A DNA stretch of 5,926 nucleotides from assembly GCA_947479995.1 (NCBI GenBank), contig CANKBT010000203.1:1-5926 (forward strand). Reading direction: 5' to 3'. Origin of the DNA: Frankiaceae bacterium (GTDB lineage: Bacteria; Actinomycetota; Actinomycetes; Mycobacteriales; SCTD01). The notes beneath the pieces were generated by a model. The model ran no database searches, was not told where the DNA came from, and saw only the letters and a program-made list of their open reading frames with translations. The translations under genes were made by a program, and so were the position numbers. Positions 1 through 4,873 of the stretch are shown one piece after another (positions within the stretch are counted from its first letter, which is position 1; every line of letters starts with the position of its first letter).

Positions 1-255
1 GCCGTGACCGGCGGCGGCGGTGCCGCGGCTCCGAGCGCGCCGGCGAAGGGGACGGCGGCGAAGAAGTCGCCGGCGGCCGCGAAGGCCCCCGCGAAGGCCC
101 CCGCGAAGACCGCCGCGAAGACCGCGTCGAAGACCGCGGCGAAGGCCCCCGCGAAGACCGCGGCCAAGGCGCCCGCGACGAAGGCCGCCAAGGCCCCCGC
201 GGCCAAGAAGGCGCCGGCCGAGAAGGCCCCGGCCAAGAAGGCCGCGGGCTCCTAG
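1..255 (+). CDS. hupB: HU-family nucleoid protein, C-terminal lysine/alanine-rich tail only (5' end outside window)
   Basis: Only the 3' end of the gene is present; the frame is open from base 1 to TAG at 253-255. The visible part has no globular domain. It begins with a glycine/alanine linker (TGGGGAAAPSAP) and continues as AKAP, AKTA and APAKK units, with 18 lysines, no arginine and one acidic residue (E in APAEK) in the last 83 residues. Long tails of this kind follow the HU fold in actinobacterial HupB/Hlp/HupS and resemble histone H1 tails. In that family the HU body binds and bends DNA, and the tail adds non-specific DNA binding and compaction. The identification rests on composition plus the neighbours: in mycobacteria hupB lies convergent to mutT1, as here. 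A GTG at position 4 could be taken as a start, but a free-standing tail with no HU domain is unlikely. The tail ends in KKAAGS, less basic than mycobacterial or Streptomyces tails as I recall them. Confidence 0.82.
   Translation, partial: AVTGGGGAAAPSAPAKGTAAKKSPAAAKAPAKAPAKTAAKTASKTAAKAPAKTAAKAPATKAAKAPAAKKAPAEKAPAKKAAGS
79..174 (+). repeat. 12-bp tandem repeat in the HU tail, eight units
   Basis: Eight in-frame 12-bp units follow each other without gaps. Units 1, 2 and 6 are GCGAAGGCCCCC (AKAP). Units 4 and 7 are GCGAAGACCGCG, unit 3 is GCGAAGACCGCC and unit 5 is TCGAAGACCGCG (AKTA or SKTA). Unit 8 is GCCAAGGCGCCC (AKAP). After 174 the pattern decays into ATKA, AKAP and AAKK. Identical synonymous codons in several units point to recent duplication rather than only selection on protein composition. 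Gain or loss of a unit would keep the frame, so tail length may vary between strains. Confidence 0.85.
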
Positions 256-259
256 CCCG
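245..259. terminator. Small GC hairpin over the shared stop codons, possible bidirectional terminator
   Basis: CGGGCT (245-250) and AGCCCG (254-259) form a perfect 6-bp stem with a 3-nt loop. It spans the stop codons of the two convergent genes, which meet at the tetranucleotide CTAG (252-255). There is no T-run on either side, so it is not a classical intrinsic terminator. Short GC hairpins without a U-tract have been proposed as terminators in actinobacteria. No other intergenic sequence exists here in which transcription from either side could end. The stem is short, so chance is a real alternative. Confidence 0.3.
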
Positions 260-1133
260 GCGGCGGCCGCGGGTCGAGGTCGACGAGCCGGCCGTCGACG
301 AGCGACAGCACCCACGCGGCGGCCTTGCGCGTGCGCGTCGGCACCGGCGGCAGGCCCGCCTCGTCGACGATCGCCGCGACGAGCGACGGCACGGCGCCGC
401 CCTGGCTGCACACCACGGCGGCGCCGACGTCGTCGACGAGCGCGCGCAGCCGGGCCAGCGAGGCGGCGGGCGCGAAGGCGTCCTCGCCGAGCAGCGGCTC
501 CTGCTCCACGGGCAGGCCGGTGCGGCGCGCGAGCGGGCCGAGGGTGTCGCGGCAGCGCACCGGCGGGGCGGCGACCAGGCGCGCCGGCCCGTACGCCGCG
601 AGCGGTGCCGCGAGCGCCTCGGCCTGCGCGCGGCCGCGCGCGTCGAGCGGCCGGTCGGCGTCGGGCCCGTCCCAGGCGTCGCGGTCGCCGGCGCGGGCGT
701 GCCGCACGAGCACGACGGTGCGGCTGCCGAGCAGCGCCAGCGCGCGGCGCAGCGGCGCGACGTCGCGCCCGGCGGTGAGCAGCTCCTCGGCCTGCGCGGG
801 CGGGCACCAGCGCAGCGCGTCGACCTCGTCGCCGGGCACGAAGGCGCCGCCGGTCGCGCGCGCCGACCACCACTGCACCGTCTTGGGCCGCCGCTGCCCG
901 CCCACGAGCACCTCGTACGACGTGGTGCCGGCGCGGGCCCCGGCGACGGCGGTCATGCCGGTCTCCTCGTGCACCTCGCGCAGCGCGCCGAGCAGCGGGT
1001 CCTCGCCCGGCTCGAGCTTGCCCTTGGGCAGCGACCAGTCGTCGTAGCGCGGGCGGTGCACGACGGCGACCTCGACGCCGCCCGCGGGCGACGGGCGCCA
1101 CAGCACGGCACCCGCCGCGCGGACCTCGCTCAC
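252..1133 (-). CDS. mutT1: MutT1-type Nudix hydrolase fused to a histidine-phosphatase domain
   Basis: This 293-residue protein has two domains. Residues 1 to about 130 are a Nudix hydrolase with a perfect Nudix box at 38-60 (G38, E44, then REVHEETGM at 52-60), preceded by the family motif RPRYDDWSLPKGK. Residues from about 137 are a histidine-phosphatase (SixA/phosphoglycerate-mutase-like) domain with R144-H145-A146, R193 in the VRCRDT motif and E217. Mycobacterial MutT1 has this architecture and removes 8-oxo-(d)GTP and diadenosine polyphosphates; activity here is inferred. The place usually held by the second catalytic histidine reads S-Q-G (Q244), and I recall T-Q-G in the mycobacterial protein. 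The GTG start lies 7 bp after the ppk1 stop with no clear Shine-Dalgarno sequence, so translational coupling to ppk1 is likely. The gene is convergent to the HU gene and their stop codons overlap by 2 bp. Confidence 0.93.
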   Translation of the reverse strand: MSEVRAAGAVLWRPSPAGGVEVAVVHRPRYDDWSLPKGKLEPGEDPLLGALREVHEETGMTAVAGARAGTTSYEVLVGGQRRPKTVQWWSARATGGAFVPGDEVDALRWCPPAQAEELLTAGRDVAPLRRALALLGSRTVVLVRHARAGDRDAWDGPDADRPLDARGRAQAEALAAPLAAYGPARLVAAPPVRCRDTLGPLARRTGLPVEQEPLLGEDAFAPAASLARLRALVDDVGAAVVCSQGGAVPSLVAAIVDEAGLPPVPTRTRKAAAWVLSLVDGRLVDLDPRPPPG

Positions 1134-1140
1134 CGCGCGC

Positions 1141-3312
1141 TCAGGCGTGCCGCTCGCCGGCCCGCCGCATGAGCACGGCCTGCACGTCGTGGCCGTCGCC
1201 CTCCTCGGGCCGCGGGTCCCAGCAGCCGTCGGGGCGCAGCGCCCAGTGCCGCACGTCGGGGCCGAGGACCTGCTCGAACAGCGCGTCGAGCTGCTGCGCG
1301 ACGACGCGGTCGCGCACCCGCACGAGCGTCTCGATGCGGCGGTCGAGGTTGCGGTGCATGAGGTCGGCGCTGCCCATCCAGTGCTCGACCTCGCCGCGGT
1401 CGGGGTGGCCGAACGACATGACGCGCGAGTGCTCGAGGAAGCGGCCGACGACGCTGCGCACGTGCACCGTCTCCGACAGGCCGGGCACGCCCGGCCGCAG
1501 CGCGCAGATGCCGCGCACGACCAGGTCGACCGGCACCCCCGCGCGGCTGGCGCGGTAGAGCGCGTCGATGACCTGCTCGTCGACGATGCTGTTGGCCTTG
1601 AGGCGCACGCGCGACGGCCGCCCGGCGCGGGCGTGCTCGGCCTCGCGCTCGATGCGCTCGACGAGCCCGGAGCGCACGCCGTTCGGCGCCACGAGCAGCG
1701 TGCGGTAGTCCTTCTGCCGGCTGTAGCCGGTGAGCGCGTTGAACAGGTCGGTGAGGTCCGCGCCGACCTCGGGGTCGGCCGTGAGCAGGCCGAGGTCCTC
1801 GTAGATGCGCGCGGTCTTGGGGTTGTAGTTGCCGGTGCCGAGGTGGGCGTAGCGCCGCAGCTGCCCCTGCTCCTGGCGCACGACCAGGCACGTCTTGCAG
1901 TGCGTCTTGAGGCCGACGAGGCCGTAGACGACGTGGCAGCCCGCCTTCTCCAGCGCCCTCGCCCACTTGATGTTGGCGGTCTCGTCGAAGCGCGCGGTGA
2001 TCTCGACGAGCACCACCACCTGCTTGCCGGCCTCCGCCGCGTCGATGAGCGCGCGCACGATCGGCGAGTCGCCGGAGGTGCGGTAGAGCGTCTGCTTAAT
2101 GGCGAGCACCTGCGGGTCGGCGGCGGCCTGCTCGACGAAGCGCTGCACGGAGGTGGCGAACGAGTCGTACGGGTGGTGCACGAGCACGTCGCCCTCGCGC
2201 AGCGCGGCGAAGACGTCGGCGGCCTTCTCGCCCTCGGCCAGGCGCGGGTGCGTCGAGGGCACCCACGGCTCGTCCTTGAGGTCGGGGCGGTCGGTGCCGT
2301 AGAGCTGCCACAGCGACGACAGGTCGAGCAGGCCCGGCACCTGGGCGACGTCGGCGTCGGTGATCTCCAGCTCGCGCACGAGCAGGTCGAGCACGGTCGG
2401 GTCGATCGACGGGCTCACCTCGAGGCGCACCGCCGGGCCGAAGCGGCGGCGGGCGAGCTCGCGCTCCAGCGCCTGCAGCAGGTCCTCGTCGCGGTCCTCC
2501 TCGACCTCGACGTCGGCGTTGCGGGTGACGCGGAAGGCGTGGTGCGCGGTCACCTCGAGGCCCGGGAACAGCTGCGTGAGGTGCGCGCCGATCAGCTCCT
2601 CGAGCGGCAGCCAGGTGCTGTCGTCGCCGACGCGCACGAAGCGCGGCACGTTGTTCGGCACCTTGACGCGCGCGAAGTGCTCGGTGCCCGAGTGCGGGTC
2701 GCGCACGGTGACCGCGAGGTTCAGCGACAGCCCCGAGATGTACGGGAACGGGTGCGCGGGGTCGACGGCCAGCGGCGTGAGCACGGGGAACAGCTGCGTG
2801 CGGAAGTAGTCGCGCAGCGCGCCGCGCTGCGCGTCGTCGAGCTCGCCCCACAGCAGGATGCGGATGCCCTCGGCGACGAGCGCCGGCCGGACGTCCTCGA
2901 GGAACAGCGCGGCGTGCTCGCGCGAGAGCTCCTGCGCCTTGCGCGAGATGAGCGCGAGCTGCTCGCGGGTGCCGAGGCCGTCGGCGCTGCGCACGCCGAG
3001 GCCGGTGCTCTGGCGGCGCTTGAGGCCGGCGACGCGCACCATGAAGAACTCGTCGAGGTTGCTGGCGAAGATGGCGAGGAACTTCGCGCGCTCGAGCAGC
3101 GGTGCCCTCGGGTCGCGCGCGAGCGCCAGCACGCGGGCGTTGAAGTCGAGCCAGGACACCTCGCGGTTGAGGAAGCGGTCGTCCGGCAGCCCGTCGGGGG
3201 TGGCGCCCGGCGCGACCGTCGGCGCGCTCACGGCCTCGACGGCCGCCTCGTCGCTGTCGTGCAGCTCGAGCGCCGCGGCGAGGGAGGCGGTGTCGGTGAG
3301 GGCGTCGGTCAT
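1141..3312 (-). CDS. ppk1: Polyphosphate kinase, PPK1 family
   Basis: PPK1 reversibly moves the gamma phosphate of ATP onto inorganic polyphosphate, usually at the membrane or in polyphosphate granules. The protein is 723 residues, between the E. coli (688) and M. tuberculosis (742) enzymes. The N domain opens with RFLNREVSWLDFNARVL (about 47-63) and ASNLDEFFMVRVAGLK (83-98). The middle domain includes LTPLAVDPAHPFPYISGLSL (178-197). The two phospholipase-D-like C domains carry H471 (KTHCK) and H490 (YAHLGTGNYNPKTAR), spaced 19 residues like E. coli H435 and H454, and H628 in RFLEHSR, matching E. coli H592. H471 is the expected autophosphorylation site. The domains are complete, with no frameshift. 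The ATG start has GGAGG 8 nt upstream. Residues 1-41 are low-complexity and poorly conserved; GTG at codon 28 (3229-3231) is a possible alternative start. It is probably cotranscribed with mutT1, 7 bp downstream, and perhaps with cofC, 51 bp upstream. Confidence 0.97.
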   Translation of the reverse strand: MTDALTDTASLAAALELHDSDEAAVEAVSAPTVAPGATPDGLPDDRFLNREVSWLDFNARVLALARDPRAPLLERAKFLAIFASNLDEFFMVRVAGLKRRQSTGLGVRSADGLGTREQLALISRKAQELSREHAALFLEDVRPALVAEGIRILLWGELDDAQRGALRDYFRTQLFPVLTPLAVDPAHPFPYISGLSLNLAVTVRDPHSGTEHFARVKVPNNVPRFVRVGDDSTWLPLEELIGAHLTQLFPGLEVTAHHAFRVTRNADVEVEEDRDEDLLQALERELARRRFGPAVRLEVSPSIDPTVLDLLVRELEITDADVAQVPGLLDLSSLWQLYGTDRPDLKDEPWVPSTHPRLAEGEKAADVFAALREGDVLVHHPYDSFATSVQRFVEQAAADPQVLAIKQTLYRTSGDSPIVRALIDAAEAGKQVVVLVEITARFDETANIKWARALEKAGCHVVYGLVGLKTHCKTCLVVRQEQGQLRRYAHLGTGNYNPKTARIYEDLGLLTADPEVGADLTDLFNALTGYSRQKDYRTLLVAPNGVRSGLVERIEREAEHARAGRPSRVRLKANSIVDEQVIDALYRASRAGVPVDLVVRGICALRPGVPGLSETVHVRSVVGRFLEHSRVMSFGHPDRGEVEHWMGSADLMHRNLDRRIETLVRVRDRVVAQQLDALFEQVLGPDVRHWALRPDGCWDPRPEEGDGHDVQAVLMRRAGERHA

Positions 3313-3320
3313 GCCCCCAT

Positions 3321-3325
3321 CCTCC
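3321..3325 (-). promoter_or_regulatory. Ribosome binding site of ppk1
   Basis: On the minus strand GGAGG lies within a run reading GGGGGGAGG and is followed by an 8-nt spacer and ATG at 3312. It is the strongest Shine-Dalgarno match among the minus-strand genes and supports the annotated ppk1 start over the internal GTG at codon 28. Confidence 0.8.
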
Positions 3326-3329
3326 CCCC

Positions 3330-3351
3330 GCCGGGTGAACGCCAGGCGACG
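3330..3351 (-). promoter_or_regulatory. Candidate PHO box (two 11-nt direct repeat units) upstream of ppk1
   Basis: Read on the minus strand, 3351-3341 is CGTCGCCTGGC and 3340-3330 is GTTCACCCGGC. Against the Streptomyces PhoP unit as I recall it, G(G/T)TCAYYYR(G/C)G, the second unit matches 10 of 11 and the first 8 of 11. GTTCACC is AT-richer than its surroundings, so it stands out. Streptomyces ppk is reported to be under PhoR-PhoP control, which fits the target. Against it, the box ends only 17 nt before the ATG and next to the Shine-Dalgarno sequence. That leaves no room for an activated promoter of usual geometry unless translation starts later or PhoP acts as a block here. Only one unit is strong. 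Confidence 0.4.
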
Positions 3352-3363
3352 CGCCCCGGCGCG

Positions 3364-3987
3364 CTAGGCCAGGGCGGCGACCGCGGCGGCGGTGCGGGGG
3401 CCGACGCCGAGCCGCAGCGCCTCCTCGAGGTCGTGCGGGGTGTCGACGTCGCGGCGCAGCGCCGGCGCGGCGCACAGCTCGACGGCGCCGGACGCGAGGT
3501 GCGCGGCCCGCGAGCCCGGGCCGTACGCCGGCGCGAGCGCGCACCCGGGCGCCGCCGCGAGCAGGGTGGTGCCGAGGCCCTCGGTGTCGGGCACGAAGGC
3601 GCGGGCGCGCACCTGGGCCAGGGCGTCGGCGAGGTCCTGGGGGCGCAGCGACGGCAGGTCCGACGACAGCGCGGCGACGCCGCACGCCGGGTCGTCGGCG
3701 CGCAGCAGGGCGGCACCGTGGGCGAGGGCCGGGTTGAGCCCGGCGTCGGGCGCGTCGGGCGCGACGAGCACCCCGGGCCGGGCGAGGACGGCGGCCGCCG
3801 CCACGTCGTCGGTGACGACGACGACGCGCGCCACGAGCGGGCAGGCCAGCGCCGCCGCGACGACGTCCTCGGCGAAGGCGAGCGCGAGCGCCGCCCGGGC
3901 GGTGTCGCCGAAGGCGCCGAGCCGGGTCTTGGCCAGCACGAGCAGCTTGACGGGGACGACGAGCCCCCAGGGCGGCGCGGACGGCAC
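3364..3987 (-). CDS. cofC: CofC/FbiD nucleotidyltransferase of coenzyme F420 biosynthesis
   Basis: This 207-residue protein fits the 2-phospho-L-lactate / phosphoenolpyruvate guanylyltransferase family. The enzyme joins GTP to the phospho-acid and supplies the activated group that CofD/FbiA transfers to the deazaflavin Fo. Mycobacterial FbiD uses phosphoenolpyruvate, and that is the likely substrate here, although sequence alone does not decide it. Visible motifs are VVPVK near the N-terminus (K14), AKTRL (19-23), VVVVTDD (55-61), GLN (83-85), SSDLPSL (108-114, with D110 in the metal-binding position), TEGLGTTLL (135-143), YGPGSRAAH (155-163) and RRDVDTPHDL (178-187). The frame is open far upstream, but similarity to family N-termini begins at WGLVVPVK, so GTG at 3985-3987 is chosen. 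No good Shine-Dalgarno sequence precedes it, and translation may be leaderless. It leads the presumed cofC-ppk1-mutT1 unit, as fbiD precedes ppk in mycobacteria. Confidence 0.9.
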   Translation of the reverse strand: MPSAPPWGLVVPVKLLVLAKTRLGAFGDTARAALALAFAEDVVAAALACPLVARVVVVTDDVAAAAVLARPGVLVAPDAPDAGLNPALAHGAALLRADDPACGVAALSSDLPSLRPQDLADALAQVRARAFVPDTEGLGTTLLAAAPGCALAPAYGPGSRAAHLASGAVELCAAPALRRDVDTPHDLEEALRLGVGPRTAAAVAALA

Positions 3988-3993
3988 CCCGCC

Positions 3994-3999
3994 AGTCTG
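3994..3999 (-). promoter_or_regulatory. Possible -10 element of a leaderless cofC promoter
   Basis: On the minus strand CAGACT differs from TAnnnT only at its first base. It is followed by six bases and then the GTG start of cofC. That distance is what is expected if transcription begins at the start codon itself, a common arrangement in actinobacteria, and it would explain the missing Shine-Dalgarno sequence. No -35 element is visible. Confidence 0.25.
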
Positions 4000-4054
4000 C
4001 GCGGCCCCGGCGCGGGCGCGGCGGCGGGCTGCCTCGACACGGGGCCGTGCCGCG

Positions 4055-4067
4055 GGCGAGACTCGCC
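4055..4067. promoter_or_regulatory. 13-bp palindrome in the divergent region, possible operator
   Basis: GGCGAGACTCGCC is a perfect 6-1-6 inverted repeat centred on A4061, 67 bp from the cofC start and 62 bp from the plsC start. Its central position between divergent genes is typical of a regulator site, but the arms are short and I do not recognise the motif as a known operator. Confidence 0.25.
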
Positions 4068-4118
4068 GCCACGGCGCGGTGCCGTGCCCCGGCGACGGGG
4101 GAGGCGGTGGGCGACGCA

Positions 4119-4123
4119 GAGGG
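4119..4123 (+). promoter_or_regulatory. Ribosome binding site deciding the plsC start
   Basis: GAGGG, within GAGGGGG (4119-4125), lies 6 nt before GTG at 4130. The other in-frame candidate, GTG at 4079, has no comparable purine-rich sequence upstream, so 4130 is preferred. Confidence 0.6.
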
Positions 4124-4129
4124 GGCGCG

Positions 4130-4873
4130 GTGGGCAGGCCACGGCAGCGGGGCCCGCTCGGCCCCTGGTACGGCCTGGCCGTCGCCGTGCTCAAGCCCTT
4201 CGCCCTGGTCGTCAGCCGGCCGCGCTGGACCGGCCTGGAGCACGTGCCCCCGCGCGGCGGCGTCGTGCTGGCCGCGAACCACCTCAGCCTCGTCGACCCG
4301 GTGCTGCTCGCCGACTTCGTGCTGCACGGCGTGGGCGCGCTCCCGCGCTTCATGGCCAAGGACGCGATGTTCCGCGGCGGCGGCCTCGTCGCCCGCGTCA
4401 TGCGCGGCGCGCACCAGATCCCGGTGCACCGGCACGCGCCCGACGCGAGCGCGGCGCTCGCCCCGGCCGTCGAGGCGCTGCGCGCCGGCGAGGTCGTCGT
4501 CATCTACCCCGAGGGCACGACGACGCGCGACCCGGAGCTGTGGCCGATGGTCGCCCGCACGGGCGTCGCGCGGCTCGCCCTGCTGTCGGGCGCGCCGGTG
4601 CTGCCCGTCGCCCAGTGGGGCGCGCAGCGCATCCACCGACGCGGCTCGCGGCGCCTGCGCCTGCTGCCGACCCCCGTGCACGTGCGCGTGGGCCCGCCGG
4701 TCGACCTCGCGCGGTGGCAGGGCCGCCCGCTCGACGCCGAGGTGCTGCGGGGCGCGACCGACGACGTCATGGCGGCGATCACCACCGAGCTGGAGCAGCT
4801 GCGGGGCGCGCGCCGCCCCGCGCAGGTGCACGACCCGCGCCGGCGCGGCGCACCGGCGGAGGGGGCGGCGTGA
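4130..4873 (+). CDS. plsC: PlsC-like 1-acyl-sn-glycerol-3-phosphate acyltransferase
   Basis: This 247-residue protein belongs to the PlsC/LPLAT acyltransferase family, whose members typically acylate lysophosphatidic acid to phosphatidic acid at the inner face of the membrane. The acyltransferase blocks are in order: NHLSLVD (50-56) with the catalytic H51-x4-D56 pair; IPVHR (97-101) in the second block; YPEGTTT (126-132) with the substrate-binding PEGT; and APVLPVAQWG (155-164). A hydrophobic stretch near residues 16-28 (LAVAVLKPFALVV) could anchor it to the membrane; there is no signal peptide. The last 25 or so residues are arginine-, proline- and alanine-rich and not conserved. The stop TGA overlaps the gpsA start (GTGA), so the two genes are surely cotranscribed, and GpsA makes the glycerol 3-phosphate that is first acylated upstream of this step. 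Acyl donor and exact acceptor cannot be read from sequence. Confidence 0.9.
   Translation: MGRPRQRGPLGPWYGLAVAVLKPFALVVSRPRWTGLEHVPPRGGVVLAANHLSLVDPVLLADFVLHGVGALPRFMAKDAMFRGGGLVARVMRGAHQIPVHRHAPDASAALAPAVEALRAGEVVVIYPEGTTTRDPELWPMVARTGVARLALLSGAPVLPVAQWGAQRIHRRGSRRLRLLPTPVHVRVGPPVDLARWQGRPLDAEVLRGATDDVMAAITTELEQLRGARRPAQVHDPRRRGAPAEGAA
4858..4862 (+). promoter_or_regulatory. Ribosome binding site of gpsA inside the plsC end
   Basis: GGAGG, extended as GGAGGGGG, sits 7 nt before GTG at 4870. It supports the start that overlaps the plsC stop and shows that gpsA has its own strong initiation signal besides coupling. Confidence 0.75.

Larger units (their letters stand above)
3988..4129. promoter_or_regulatory. 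Divergent intergenic region between cofC and plsC
   Basis: This 142-bp stretch separates the GTG starts of two divergent genes and should hold promoters for both units. It is extremely GC-rich and shows no clear -35/-10 pair on either strand. Three things stand out: the 13-bp palindrome at 4055-4067, a CAGACT hexamer on the minus strand just before cofC, and an 8-bp direct repeat GCCGTGCC at 4044-4051 and 4081-4088. The repeat could be chance at this composition. A second in-frame GTG for plsC lies at 4079-4081, so part of the region could be coding. Confidence 0.55.

Noticed and set aside
79..174. Short regular repeats as a possible CRISPR-like or regulatory array
   Set aside because: The units are contiguous 12-mers without spacers, in frame, and code for the AKAP/AKTA tail typical of actinobacterial HU proteins.
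20..778. Arginine/proline-rich plus-strand frame over the HU tail and antisense to mutT1
   Set aside because: It is a +1 shadow of the HU tail repeats followed by antisense of mutT1; the low-complexity translation is an artefact of composition.
4044..4088. Direct repeat GCCGTGCC (4044-4051 and 4081-4088) in the divergent region
   Set aside because: An 8-bp GC-only repeat is easily found by chance at this composition, and the 37-bp spacing is not a whole number of helical turns.
3309..4142. Minus-strand frame of 277 codons covering cofC
   Set aside because: This is a Ser/Pro/Arg-rich out-of-frame reading; the cofC frame carries every family motif instead.
2096..4831. Minus-strand open frame of 911 codons overlapping ppk1, cofC and plsC
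   Set aside because: It is a shadow of GC-rich codons. It overlaps well-supported genes on both strands, and the translation is Arg/Ala/Pro-rich without recognisable motifs.
1147..4869. Plus-strand open frame running over 1,200 codons into gpsA
   Set aside because: It is antisense to ppk1 and cofC and out of frame with plsC. Its translation is compositionally biased (Ala, Val, Arg, Glu, His) with no domain. Long stop-free frames are expected at this GC content.
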